Positions 1 through 11,680 of a DNA stretch of 64,000 bases are shown one piece after another; position 1 is the stretch's first letter; every line of letters begins with the position of its first letter. The stretch comes from Bombyx mori. Lineage: Eukaryota > Arthropoda > Insecta > Lepidoptera > Bombycidae. Below the pieces are notes generated by a model that did no database searches, was not told the DNA's origin, and saw only the letters and a list, made by a program, of their open reading frames with translations. Where the stretch lies: assembly GCF_030269925.1 (NCBI RefSeq), contig NC_085125.1:1084501-1148500 (forward strand). The letters run 5' to 3'. The position numbers were made by a program, and so were the translations under genes.

Positions 1-222
1 ATCCCACCACGCGTCCTTGCTCACTGGCTCACTGACTAAACAAGTCCGAATCTGTTGATTAGTCGAGTTCATTAGTGGCACTTCTCAAATGGGTATCTTT
101 GTGATGAATTTGAATGCCGCTTCACGCAGACGCGCTTTCTTTCCACGATGCAGGATCAGTACCACACACAGCGCGCTACTTATTGGTAGCATTTTGGAAA
201 CAATTTATCTTTATTGGTAACC

Positions 223-538
223 AGCAACCCGCCCTCGCTTCGCTTCGGAAACATTAAATTTTATTGTTGATGATAGCTGAGTCCCACGATGTGACCCGCG
301 GTTATTATCGTACTGCGGGTGACGCCGCGGGGTGAAACTAGTATAAAGTGAAAGTCTCGTCAAAATCGGTCAAGCCATTCCAGAGATTAGCGGGAACAAA
401 CAGACAGACAGACAAAAATAAACATATTTTGGTATATTTATGTACTGTGGTATACATACATACGCATTTAGTAAAAATTGCTCATTTTATTATTACAAAC
501 AGACACTCCAATTTTATTTATTTGTATAGATATCTATT
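223..538 (-). mobile_element. Helitron-like nonautonomous element, family D
   Basis: The left end carries the GC-rich terminal block (gcccgccctcgcttcgcttcgg), as at 39199 and, reversed, 62417. It shares the 'cagacagacagac' stretch with the copy at 39199-39537. Such ends (5' TC, 3' CTAG) are typical of lepidopteran Helitrons. The terminal CTAG is mutated here. Confidence 0.5.
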
Positions 539-813
539 GACATAGCGATGTTAAAAAATGTTAAAAAAAAGGCTTTTCCATAGGTTAATCCGGAAGGCGA
601 AGAAGAAATTCAAGATTCGATTTTATTATTTATCCGAATCAAAGCTCTAAAATGACGTAGTAATATAAAACTTCGCAGCTTTTTAAAGTTCCTCCAAAAA
701 CAACTTAACAATAGTAAGTTTTACGATCTTGTCTTGACGATTGCGTCACTATCGTATCCTGGTTTTTGTAAATATGTTTTATGATTTGAAATTAAAAACA
801 CATAATAACTTTC

Positions 814-1060
814 ACTGGTGGTAGAACCTCTTGGGAGTCCGCACGGGTAGGTACCACCACCCCGCCTATTTCCACCGTGAAGCAGTAATGCGTTTCGGTT
901 CGAAGGGTGGGGTAGCCGTTGTAACTATACTTGAGACCTTAGAACTTATATCTCAAGGTGGGTGGCGCATTTACGTTGTAGATATCTATGCACTCCAGTA
1001 ACCACTTAACATCAGGTGAGCTATGAGCTCGTCCACCCATCTAAACAATACAAAAAAAAG
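814..1060 (+). repeat. Bm1 SINE, 5'-truncated
   Basis: Starts at 'actggtggtag' and runs to 'ctaaacaatacaaaaaaaag'. It lacks the tRNA-like head, as most copies here do. Family hallmarks are gtgaagcagtaatgcg, gtggggtagcc and the A-rich tail. Confidence 0.88.
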
Positions 1061-2234
1061 GTGCAAAAATACTTAAGTCTCTTCTTTTTACCGACGAAAG
1101 TACGCTAAAATTATTTATATGCGGTAATAAATTTACACATACGCAGAACATTATACATTTCTTGAACAAAAATATCAACTCTGACCGGTTTAATCCCGGA
1201 CTTCTTGGGTATGATAGTCAAAGGCCAACCACACGACGAAAATGAGATCACAACAAAAAATCATCATGTAAACAATACACAAGAATTTAGTCTGTCTGTA
1301 CGTTCAGGAAAAGTAATTTTAATAGAAAGGGGTTAAAGTAAAGAAGAGTAATGGAAAGTAAAAAAGTTACAATTAGAATTATTTTCTCTTTTAGTGACTG
1401 TTTGTTTGTTGACGCACAGATCGGTTTCAGAATTAGACGGACGCAGGTTAATTTTGACTGGTAAAAATTTGTCAAGTGAATAATTAAAGCTGTCATTAAA
1501 AAAAATGAATTTTACTTCCATACCCTTCGATTTTAGAAGTAGCATAGTAAGCAGTTGGACTAATTTTAAGTCGTCGAAATAATCCGGGCTACGATTAATG
1601 CTATTTCTGTGCACGGATCTCCGCTCACGCGATAAAAAGCGTGGTGCACGCAGGTAAAGCTGTGGGCGGAAAGCTAGTCAATTAATATACCCGGAATCGA
1701 ACTGTCGTCGTAAAGTTCACTGCGCTTGATCCAATGTTTACATTGTATTGCAATAAAGCCCCGTAAATAGTTTTCGCATTTATTAAAGTCATAATATACT
1801 CGTAAGGTACCCATTAATATTTCGTATTTCATACAAGCCATGAAAGTTTTTCTAAATGTTGTTAAGCAAAAATTGTGTTTACCATTTATTAAATACAGTT
1901 TAAAAAAAAACATATAAAAAAAGCCCTAAAACGAATTTTTGATCCGGATATCAGGCCGAAATAATAAAATTATTGATTTGCTATCGGTCCTTGAAAACAG
2001 CACTTATTTTCAAGTAAATCTATCGTATTTGGAGTTGATGAGAAATATTTGGAATGTCTTTGTTACATAGATATAGGTTAAGTTAATAAAAACAAGTTTA
2101 AATACATTGTAGATGCCAAAGAAGTAGTGATGAATTAAAATTGCATTTTTATTACTGGAAAATACGGCCATTCTAATATCCAATTGCGACATTCAACCCC
2201 GTGTTTAATGGTGGGTAAAGCCATTCCCTTGGGA
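1061..2234. other. Intergenic stretch, no gene recognised
   Basis: AT-rich sequence with only short unrelated open frames on both strands. I see no conserved domain, splice pattern or repeat shared with the rest of the window. Confidence 0.5.
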
Positions 2235-2510
2235 ATATCTGCCGGTCACCGTCCTCGTCGAACCCGTCGCTTGCGACGAAGGGCTCGACGAGCGAACTAA
2301 CCCATAGACACAGCCCACTGAGTTTCTCGCCGGATCATCTCAGTGGGTCGCGTTTCCGATCCGGTGGTAGATTCTGCGAAGCACTGCTCTTGCTAGGGTC
2401 AGTGTTAGCAACACTCCGGTTGAGCCCCGCGAGCTCACCTACAAACGTTAGGGCGAAGCTGAAATAGCCTCTCAAGGCTATCAGCATAGGTAGGAAAAAA
2501 ATGTGTGCGT
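2235..2510 (+). mobile_element. Jockey-type non-LTR element, 3' UTR copy
   Basis: Contains the family blocks cgtcgaacccgtcgcttgcg, cagcccactgagtttctcgc, gatccggtggtagattc and a terminal 'taggtaggaaaaaaa'. At 60 kb the same 3' end follows reverse-transcriptase C-terminal coding sequence, which identifies the family. Confidence 0.75.
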
Positions 2511-2527
2511 GTACTAGTGTACACACG

Positions 2528-2814
2528 TAAGAAGTGAAACTTCTTTATGGCCTTATTTTTCGAAAAATGATCTACATGCAACTTTCTAGAAATTGGTTAA
2601 ATAAAGTTAAATTAGATAAAGTTTAAACAAAAGGATTTTATTATCATAGACATGAATACAAAAAAGTTAAATTAGATAAAGTTTAAACAAAAGGATTTTA
2701 TTATCATAGACATGAATACAAAAAAGATGGCGCGTAACGGAAAAATGTGACGCGTAACCGAAAAATGTGACGGTAAATTTTTTTCCAACGCCGATAAAGA
2801 AGTTTCACTTCAAA
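2528..2814. mobile_element. TIR element with internal 60-bp tandem duplication
   Basis: An 18-bp perfect inverted repeat (gaagtgaaacttctttat at 2532 and its complement ending at 2813) bounds the segment. Inside, 2604-2663 and 2664-2723 are identical 60-bp units. The right half has a doubled 'gcgtaac(c/g)gaaaaatgtgacg' motif. There is no coding capacity, so this is probably a MITE. The superfamily is not evident, since I cannot fix the target duplication. Confidence 0.6.
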
Positions 2815-2961
2815 AAAAAAGAAAAAAAATAAATGGGAATATCTGTTTGATAATTATGAAATAATCTAAGCATTAATAGCTCTAAGTCACTAAGGATAGG
2901 GTTATGCGAATATTCTCGTCTGATTAAGTCCCTAAACTTTTTTTTATCAACTTTCCAATTA

Positions 2962-3206
2962 TTTTTTTATTGCTTAGATGGGTGGACGAGCTCACAGCAC
3001 ACCTGGTCTTAAGGGGTTACTCGAGCCCATAGACATCTACAACGTTAATGCGCCATCCACCTTGAGATATAAGTTCTAAGGTCTCAAGTATAGTTACAAC
3101 GGCTGCCCCACCCTTCAAACCGCAACGCATTACTGCTTCACGGCAGAAATTGGCAGGGTGATGGTACCTACCCGCGCGGATTCACAAGAGGTCCTACCAC
3201 CAGTAA
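2962..3206 (-). repeat. Bm1 SINE, 5'-truncated
   Basis: Reverse-complement copy starting at the T-rich tail complement 'ttattgcttagatgggtgg' and ending 'ctaccaccagtaa'. Confidence 0.9.
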
Positions 3207-3428
3207 ACATGATTTCAATTAAAGTAAATTGAATTTAAGTAAATTTGATCTCAAATGTTTATTTTTAACTCAATATTGCATAAGCACATCCGATCCGTCA
3301 CAGATTCAATTGTATGATGCCCAGTACGTGTTACATAAGATGTAGTAATTCATTTCATAAAATGTCTTTTCTTTATCTAAGTATGTTTATCAACTAATAA
3401 TTTCCTCTGACCTAAATTAATGATGATT

Positions 3429-3864
3429 TCATACTATAATATTATAAAGAGGAAAGATTTGTTTGTTTGTTTGTATTGAATAGGTTCCGAAACTACTGAA
3501 GCGATTTGAAAAATTCTTTCACTGTTTGGAAGCTACACTATTCCCGAGTGACATAGGCTATGATCTTTTTTGAAAAAAATTAGGGATCCCTACTAAGCTG
3601 CAATAATGTGAACCAAGGTGTAAAAAAATTACCTAAAATATTCTTTACATCGCGTGCCCTACGAAAACTATTTATGATAGAATAAAATAATGTACTACGA
3701 CTTTGTGGAACACATTATTATTTACAAAAAGTGTCGCTATACCATATGTCTAACTATTATAGTTATGCCACAATAAGTGTACTTTTATTTAAAAAAATAA
3801 AACAACGTCAAATATCGTTGAAGTTTTTGTTAAAGACCCGAGCGGAGACTGAGCGGGCCGCTAG
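3429..3864 (+). mobile_element. Helitron-like element, family D
   Basis: Starts TC with 'ataatattataaagaggaaag' and the (gttt)n stretch, and ends 'gcgggccgctag' followed by T. It shares its 5' half with 62212-62417, including 'gatttgaaaaatt'. Confidence 0.6.
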
Positions 3865-4190
3865 TTTTTTATATAGTGTCGATTAGTTGAACCTCTCGTT
3901 AGCATCTGGTAGCGCATTGCAATCGGACACAGGTCAGCAGCACCTTCCAGATTGTTTCTGCCGCGATTGTGTCATGTTTTTCAGCTATAATAAAATAGAA
4001 TTGAGATTTCGAGGTGGGTTGTGGTATTCAAGGGTATTTGCCTCCGATACTCATTAACGTTAAGTAATCCTTGAGCTGGTTCATCCTAGTACGTGACGAA
4101 CAGTGAATATTAAATGCAGAGTCGTGAGCATCCGTGATCTCATTTCAAATTACTTTCGAAACTTCAAACCTCTGTCTACACAGGTTTTTA

Positions 4191-4380
4191 GGGGTAGTAG
4201 GACCTCTTGTTAGTTTGAAGGGTGGGGCAGCCGTTGTAATTATACTTGAGACCTTAGAACTTATAATCGTGGTATAATGGTGGGTAGCGCATTTACGTTC
4301 TAGATGTCTATGGGCTTCAGTAACCACTTATCACCAGGTGGGCTGTGAGCTCGTCCACCCAAGTAAGCAATAAAAAAAAC
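4191..4380 (+). repeat. Bm1 SINE with internal deletion
   Basis: The normal 'ggtaggacctcttgtgag' start jumps directly to 'tttgaagggtggggcagcc', losing roughly 60 bp, then continues to the A-rich tail. Confidence 0.82.
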
Positions 4381-4946
4381 CACAAGATCTCAGAATATTT
4401 CTGGGCCATTAACATTTTTAAAGTACAAGATTTCCAGTTCTATAAGTATAAGTGAGAAAATGCGCTCAAAGCTTAATATTAAATCCATTATCAGATAGTA
4501 GATTCGCAAATATTTTTCCCCAACTCAAGATCCAACAGTGGAGTTGATAAATGCGTGTCTTGCTTCATCAACTGAGGCAATTGAACGATTTTATATAAAC
4601 ACTATTGGTTTCGGCGAGTCCTTCATATCCAGACCACACAATGCCTATATACATAAAAAAGTCTTACTTTGAAAATATATTATGGACATTGAAAAACTTA
4701 AGGAACGTGTAACTTCATGTGCGGCTGACACTCATGATGCTACTGAGCCAACGATGTAACAGTATTTGCGGGTCAAAAATCATTACATTCAAAATATTCA
4801 TTTGACAAACTGGTTTCATAGGACTACTACGAGTATACTCGTATAAAAATGACGTCTAAACTATACATATATGACAAGCTTGTTGGTGTATATTTCATAT
4901 TTGAGTCACGTTATAAATGTTCATCCATACGTAATAAATTAATACT

Positions 4947-5347
4947 AGAGGTCCCGCAGTAGTCGAAATTCGACTATAATTAATTGGAATTGAAAGTTTG
5001 TACACTATTTTGATTGTATTTTATACTTCTATAATCACAAATTTCGTCAAGGCTACACTATAAAAAATATTAACAAAGACAAACAATATTTAATCTATTC
5101 TCAATTTGACAACAGACATCAAGAACAAAAGTTTGACAATAAATAGTATGCATGCGTGTGTGCGTCAAATACGTGGTATGTAGTGTGTGTAATGTTTTCT
5201 TTATTGATTTAATGTATCTTTTATGCATTATTTAAAAAAAAATATTAGCACTGTGCACTTCTTCTCTATTTTCTCTATAAGTGTGAAAAATTTCATACTC
5301 CTCCGTCCGCGCAATTTTCGTAAAAAGGGATACAAAGTTGTAAATGC
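4947..5347 (-). repeat. Repeat E, copy 1 (CTAG-ended)
   Basis: Begins 'ctagaggtcccgcagtagtc' and ends 'cgtaaaaagggatacaaagtt'. It is closely similar along its length to 53620-54053, with small indels. The terminal CTAG suggests a Helitron-like element read on the minus strand. Confidence 0.6.
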
Positions 5348-6943
5348 GAAAATAATTATGTCTCTCTGTCGCGCTTTCACGCCAATACTACTGAACCAAT
5401 TTAAATTAAATTTGGTACAAATATAGTCTACGGCCTGGGAAAGGACACGGGCTACTTTTTAATGCGAAAAAAGGGTCGTAAAGGGTTGAAAGGGGGGATG
5501 AAAAGTTGTGTGGAAGTATCGTCATTTTTGGAGCTAAAAGCTCGAAACTTATTTTTAGGCTGTGGATTCGATATAGATAAATATAAATCGGACACCGGAT
5601 AGGAACGAAGTTCCTTATTATAAAAATATTAATTTTAAGTTCTATTCGAGGTATAAAGAAAATATAACTGGAGGTCTCGCAACAACCCTCGGTCATTCGG
5701 TAACGTGCGAACTTATTGTGGTACACTTCATTCACGGTTGTTTGTATAAGAGTTAGTGTATTCCGCAAACGAACGCTCTGAGGTCGTGGTCAATGAATGG
5801 TAAAAAAATATGTTATTTTTTGTACGTTATTACAAAGCTTAGTCGTACACTGTGTGCATAATAAAAATCTTACGTTACGGACGTTTTTTCCCGGTTAGGG
5901 TACCGCATCGTCCCATAAGGAACTTCGTTCCATTAAATATGTACAATAAATAAATAATAAATACGACACTTAAGCTTACAAATCAGGATAATACTTAGGC
6001 TATAATTTATAAAAACATAGTGTGTACTATCCAAAATATAACGGTAAGTCTCAAGTAAGACGAAAAAAGAAAAATTTGCCATCTGTGAGCTATTTTTGCG
6101 TTGCTCTGCAAAAACCGTTGGAGTTACACGTATATAATATAAAATGGAAATCTTTATCTCAAATTGTCCAACAAAAAAGCCCGTGACAGCATATATCTAT
6201 CTTTTATTTGTAAGCTATTATCGCCAAAATAGTGAATCATTAATATAAGAAGAGGAAATATTAGATTTTTTGTTTGTTACGCATTGCAATGATGGATTGA
6301 TCTTTTTGTCGATCAGTCTTATCTTTAGCAGAGGTTTTTTCGTTTATAATTAATATAAAATATGTATTTTAAAAATAACAACTAAACAAGTTTAATTAAA
6401 AAACCGAACTAACAATTCTTTTCATTTTTTTTTATCCTGTTGATATTGATCAGGATATTACAGGGAAATTATAAGACAATTGTGTTGTCATCGACGCTTT
6501 TTCCGAACTTTCAAGTTAATAGAAAGCCTTGAAGTCTGTAATAATGACGTTCAAATATTTTGTTACATACAAACAAACACATCTACATATGTATGTACAT
6601 ACCAAGCTATTAAAATCGTGGCAAAGTCAGGCGTTTTAAACCTTAGAACCTTAGGTCTAAGATTTATAATAGTTCCATTTGATTACGCAGATATGTGATC
6701 GTGTTCACAATCTATCTCGTGTTAAGTGGTGAAACATTACGGCTTAAAGGATAGGGTAGTCGTTACGCAGGACAATTGTGATTTTGACCACATACATCAA
6801 GCTACGGGCTTCGGTAACCATTGAACACTAAGACTTTCATAAACTAATTAAACCCATGCATTTACCTTGACTGTCAGTACTTGAACCATTGTACCATGAT
6901 TCACTTGCGAACTAACAAATGTAATGATAAACTTTTAGGTAAA
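5348..6943. other. Intergenic stretch
   Basis: No gene is recognised. Two copies of a small palindrome (ggaacgaagttcc near 5602 and its equivalent near 5918) lie in opposite contexts and may mark ends of an old element. A weak Bm1-like scrap (aagtggtgaaacattacgg) is near 6725. Confidence 0.4.
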
Positions 6944-7402
6944 TCTATACTAATATATAAATCTACAGTGGTTTTTACGGATGTTTCGTTATAACTACTG
7001 AACCATGCATTCGATTGACTTGAAACTTGGTATCCATGTAGAAAATACATGTACTTAATGGATATGGTAATATTTATATGCTCAGGAACGATCGATACAT
7101 GCTGCTCCAGCTGATAATTATGGGCAAAGTGGACGGAAAGAGACGTGCTGGGCGAAGAAAGAAATCATGGCTCCGGAATATCCGGGAGTGGACCGGTATT
7201 GCCTCCGTCGAACAGCTGTTCCGGCTGGCTGCAGATAAAAACGAATATAGAAAGCTAACGGCCAACCTTCAGGATTGAAGAGGCACTGGAAGAAGAAGAA
7301 GAAGTGAAGAATATTTATATGACTGTTGGACTCCCTAATAATAATGGCAATAAATAGAAATGTTAATTTTAAAAGCCCAGCGAAGCGAGCGAGTACGGCT
7401 AG
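6944..7402 (+). mobile_element. Helitron-like element, family A, split by a retrotransposon insertion
   Basis: Begins TCTATACTAATATATAAATC after an A and ends GGCTAG before a T, the expected Helitron ends and A^T target. Near-identical 250-bp copies lie at 13651, 30387 and 63576. Bases 7081-7309 are a later insertion. Confidence 0.72.
7081..7309 (+). mobile_element. 5'-truncated non-LTR retrotransposon fragment inside a Helitron
   Basis: The inserted 229 bp reads as the C-terminus of a reverse-transcriptase ORF (GKVDGKRRAGRRKKSWL...RLAADKNEYRKLTANLQD, stop at 7276) and ends in a gaagaagaag tail. It is flanked by a 12-bp direct repeat (aatatttatatg, 7069-7080 and 7310-7321), a typical target-primed insertion. 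Confidence 0.82.
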
Positions 7403-7446
7403 TAAATATTATATTATAACGATAGGATTCATATTTAATTAATATT

Positions 7447-7690
7447 TCTCCTTCTCCATCTTATCCCACTAGGCGGGGTGGGCACAGCTAATTTTTCTAC
7501 TCCATTCTCCTCTATCAGCCGTCATCTCAACACTCACTCCACTTTCTATAGTCTATCGTCATTCACACACTCCATCCATGTCTTCTTCGGTCGACCTCTT
7601 CCCCCTCTACCTTGCACTACCATTTCCATACATCTCCTAGTCACATGCAACATCAAAATTAAATATCCATACCACGCTAACCGTTAAAAT
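7447..7690 (-). mobile_element. RTE-type retrotransposon fragment
   Basis: The minus strand encodes fragments such as HVTRRCMEMV-Q-GRGG, matching the longer copy at 36030-36420. It is broken by frameshifts. Confidence 0.68.
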
Positions 7691-7994
7691 TAACATTTTT
7701 ACTGTCTTAAAAATTTTGATATTTGATTTGTTTAACATTTTAAATAATATCATAATCTTACTTGAGAATGCCTACTTTTTATTATTAATCTTTGTTTATT
7801 TTATTTTGTTTTTTTATATGTGTATACCTATTGTATTAATTTCATTTTAATTTAATGTTATGTGAATTGATGGATTATTGTTATCTGATAAATAAATGAA
7901 TTGAATTTAATAAATAAAAGCATCAGAACGCCAATGTCGCTGCCCAGTTTTCTTCCACCTTTTAAATTTGAATCTTTAACTCAATTAATAAATA

Positions 7995-8253
7995 ATAATA
8001 ATAAATAAATAAATATTTACTAACAATCACGCCACTGGTCCCGTGCCACGTTCGTAAAGAACTTGCGTTACAGGTACCAGATAACGGATATAAATGTAAG
8101 ATTTTTATTATACACATACATATATTTAATATACATCCATAACCCTGGAAAAGACATTTATATATATCATACAAATATCTTCTGTTGGCGGGATTCGAAC
8201 CCGCGACCCCCTTGTGTAGTGACCATGTCACTTACCACTACACCGGACGGCCG
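7995..8253 (-). repeat. tRNA-derived SINE, family T (copy 1)
   Basis: The head at 8180-8253 (minus) has A-box-like TGGTGTAGTGGTA and B-box GGTTCGAATCC. It is followed by the same ~180-bp tail as at 40171 and 49814 (tatttgtatgat, tccagggttatgg, cgttctttacgaac). Confidence 0.78.
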
Positions 8254-8610
8254 TTAAACAAACTACAATTAATTACGAAATCCGTTAATTGAATTAATTA
8301 TTGAATAATTCGAGGCGTGATGGCACGGCAGCTAAACGGCAGACTTACTAACATAATTGTGAATAACCAATGAATTCCGGCACAAATCACGATTTTGTAT
8401 ACCGGAAACGTGAATTTCCCATAACGTATGCGATTAATGGTGAGGTTACGAACAATATGTGTTTAGTGATTGATTATCATGCACTATGCATATTATTATT
8501 TCCTTGAATTATTTAAGATGAGAAGCTTGGAAGGTTTTAAATTCGAGGGCAAAAAATTTAAATTAAATCCGATATTGTTTTGATTATTCCAATGGACCGG
8601 CAAGGGATTA

Positions 8611-8685
8611 TTGGTGGTAGGACCTCTTGTGAGTCCGCACAGATAGGTACCACCACCCCGTCTATTTTTGGCGTGAAGCAGTAAT
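8611..8685 (+). repeat. Bm1 SINE, left part of an interrupted copy
   Basis: The Bm1 sequence stops at 'gaagcagtaat' and resumes at 9195 after a 509-bp insertion. Confidence 0.88.
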
Positions 8686-9194
8686 TAGGAGTGGGTGATA
8701 TAAATCGTATATAGATTCAATATCTATATATCGCAGCAATATCGTTGAATCCGATATCGCCCCGCACGAAATCTATAAATCGATATCAGCCGATACACGA
8801 TATTGCTCGATGTGATGCGCATCGCCATATCGGACCGATTCGTGAATCGAAATCTATATTTCGATATCAGCCGATACACGATATTGCTCGATGTGATGCG
8901 CATCGGCATATCGTACCGATTCGTCAATATCAGCAATATTCGTTTGGTTCGTATCGAATCGGCCAGAGTGAGCGAGCGCACGATAGGGATATCATGTGAT
9001 GAATGAAACAGAAACAGGCATTATCCATACAATTGTAAACCTTATATTTAAGTCCATATGTCTGTAGATTATTCTTAGCGTATCAGCAGGATACAATTAA
9101 GGAAAGAAGTTTCAACTTTCGACCCTAGCTTGAATGCAGTATAGCCTATTTGCATCGTTGAATTTAATTTCACGCGCTCCATTACCCACTCCTA
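8686..9194. mobile_element. hAT-like MITE inserted in Bm1
   Basis: The terminal inverted repeats are TAGGAGTGGGT(g/a)AT and the insertion is flanked by an 8-bp target duplication (gcagtaat, 8678-8685 and 9195-9202), diagnostic of the hAT superfamily. The core contains an 81-bp unit repeated in tandem (8781-8861 and 8862-8942) rich in 'gatatc'-type motifs. There is no transposase, so it must rely on one encoded elsewhere. The open frames on both strands here come from the tandem repeat. Confidence 0.85.
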
Positions 9195-9366
9195 GCAGTA
9201 ATGCATTTCGGTTAAAAGGGTGCGGCAGCCGTTGTAACTTGTTGAGACCTTAGAACTTATATCTCAAGGTGGGTGGCGCATTTACGTTGTATATGCTTGA
9301 GCTCCAGTAACCACTTAACATCAGGTGGGCTGTGAGTTCGTCCACCCATCTAAGCAATAAAAAAAA
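9195..9366 (+). repeat. Bm1 SINE, right part of the interrupted copy
   Basis: Continues from the duplicated 'gcagtaat' through 'gtgggctgtgag' to 'taagcaataaaaaaaa'. Confidence 0.88.
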
Positions 9367-9708
9367 GTAGCAAATAAAGCCAAATATTTTGTTACAAATG
9401 TCGAAGCCGTATGTGTTGAATGAAAGTGAAATGAGATGAAATAAATAAATAGCATTTGATTAAAATGGTCGGAATTTACCGAGAGTTCAATGTACTTTTT
9501 GGAAGAACACGATAAGGTTTGTCTAGTGATTTTCTTGAAATTGCCCACATTTGTATTTAAGCAATAAGCCCCTATTATTTCGGGCACAAACCAAAATCAA
9601 TCATTAAATAACTCGAAGCAAATCACGCACGGTCATCCGGCTCCAAATTAAGATTGTGTTAAGAGCACCAAATAATGATATAGATACTTATATACGCTTA
9701 AGCATAAA

Positions 9709-9930
9709 CATTTTTTTTATTGCTTAGACGGGTGGACCAGCTCACAGCCCATCTGGTGTTAAGTGGTTATTGGAGCCCATAGACATCTATCAAGTAAATG
9801 CGCCACACACCTTGATATATAAGTTCTAAGGTCTTAGTATAGTTACAACGGCTTCCCCACCCTTCAAACCGAAACGCATTACTGCTTCACGGCAGAAATA
9901 GGCAGGGTGGTGGTACCTACCCGCGCGGAC
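9709..9930 (-). repeat. Bm1 SINE, truncated against another SINE
   Basis: The copy breaks off at 'ccgcgcggac', within what is normally 'cgcggactcacaagagg', and is joined to the element at 9931. Confidence 0.85.
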
Positions 9931-10080
9931 TGAAGGACTGAAGGAATATATAGATAATACACACCCAGACAAAGAGTAAACGAACCTGTTCATGACACGA
10001 ATGTATCCCCGACGTGGGAATCGAACCCACGACCCTCGGCGCAAAATCAGCGGCGCTAATTACTGCACCAACGAGTCAGT
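9931..10080 (-). repeat. tRNA-derived SINE, family K
   Basis: The minus strand begins 'gactcgttggtgcagtaatt' and has B-box GGTTCGATTCC with paired arms (gtggg...cccac), then a 60-bp AT-rich tail. The lack of an acceptor stem and the tail argue against a working tRNA gene. It is the only copy seen here. Confidence 0.6.
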
Positions 10081-10494
10081 CACAGTCAGTAAATAAATAT
10101 TGAAAGAAAAAGCAATATTATTTTACTAATCCGACAATATCCAAAACAAGAAAAGCACAATACAGTATTACAAATACATTAACTATTTTTTTTTACTTCG
10201 ATACCATTTGGTATCAATTATACAATCATTAATATCATCTATTTTCTTCATCACACATGCAAATCTATTTTGCCACACCTCTATGATACATAATGTAAGA
10301 CTCTCAAAAATTCCTGTTTTTTATCTTAACATTATTTTAAAGCTTTTAGCTTCTGATAGTCTCGCTGTCATAGGGTAAACTCCATTGACTATTTGATGAT
10401 AAAAATTATTTTGCTGTGTGTTGGCGTATTCATCGAAATAATTGAGAATTCAATCTTAGCCTGAAAGACTTCAGTCCTGCATCTTATTTAACAA

Positions 10495-10807
10495 CTAGAT
10501 TTGCCCGCGACTCCGTCCGCGCGGAATGGTTACTTTGGCATAACGCTAAATTTTACCCCTCATTTACGTAGAAAGTGAAAATATTTTTGAATTATAGAAT
10601 GTTAAGGAGCTATTTAAACCCCTATTTTGAAACATTCTTTATTGGTGCTCCACTTGTATCGGTCTTACCGTGATGTTATATAGTCTATAGCCTTCCTCAA
10701 TAAATGGGCTATCTAACACTGAAATAATTTTTCAAATCGGACCACTAGTTCCTGAGATTAGCGCGTTCAAGCAAACAAACTCTTCAGCTTTATAATATAA
10801 GTATAGA
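10495..10807 (-). mobile_element. Helitron-like element, family C
   Basis: Left end CTAG then 'ttgcccgcgactccgtccgc'; right end 'ataatataagtatag', the complement of 'ctatacttatattat'. It matches 12142-12421 in the opposite orientation. Confidence 0.65.
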
Positions 10808-11244
10808 AAACACTTGGTGATTACCAAATATCTAGACGTAAACTTAACGTCCGCATCAATCTTCTCCTTCAGAGAAAAATATTTGCATTTGTAACGCACG
10901 TTTTTATCGTAATAAAAGTAGATTACACGTTAAAAGTATTCACCATTAAAAAGACAATAGTGATAATAATGTTAATTTAGAAAATAAACACGAAAAAAAT
11001 ATTATAATATTATTATTATTATGATGCGGAATACCGTAATATGGACATAAATAAGTTTAATTATAAAACGCCTGCTACGAAATATAAAAACACAATTGTC
11101 AAGAAATGTATAATTTAAAAGACCTGTCTCAGAAACTAGTTTTTCAAGTGTTTTCGGTCAATGACTCGTGGCTCTGCCATCAGCAGCAGATGCCTGTGAG
11201 CCGGTGATTTATGCGAAATTTTGATGTTTCTCAAGATTTTGAAG
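10808..11244. other. Intergenic stretch
   Basis: AT-rich with short attatt runs near 11010. No gene or recognisable element. Confidence 0.4.
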
Positions 11245-11680
11245 TTGTCGTGGCCGAAAGGATAAGACGTACGGTGCATTCGTGTTGAGCGATGCACCGG
11301 TGTTCGAATTCCACAGGCGGGTACCATTTTTTCTAATGAAATACGTACTTAACAAATGTTCACGATTGACTTCCGCGATGAAGGAATAACATCGTGTAAT
11401 AAAAATCAAACCCGCAAAATTATAATTTGCGTAATTACTGGTGGTAGGACCTCTTGTGAGTCCAAACGGGTAGGTACCACCATCGCGCTATTTCTGTCGT
11501 GAAGCAGTAATGGGTTTCGGTTTGAAGGGTAGGGCAGCCGTTGTGACTATACTGAGACCTTAGAACTTATATCTCAAAGTGGGTGGCGCATTTACGTTGT
11601 AGATGTCTATGGGTTCCAGTAACCACTTAACAACAGGTGGGCTGTGAGCTCGTCCACCCTTCTAAGCAATAAAAAAAAAG
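11245..11680 (+). repeat. Bm1 SINE, full length
   Basis: Includes the tRNA-like head (gtcgtggccgaaaggataag ... gttcgaattccacaggcggg) with A- and B-box-like motifs, the central 'gaaatacgtacttaacaaatg' region and the 3' body to 'taagcaataaaaaaaaag'. It is a useful reference copy. Confidence 0.92.

Noticed and set aside
8724..9006. Overlapping open frames on both strands
   Set aside because: They arise from the 81-bp tandem repeat (27 codons, in frame) of a noncoding MITE.
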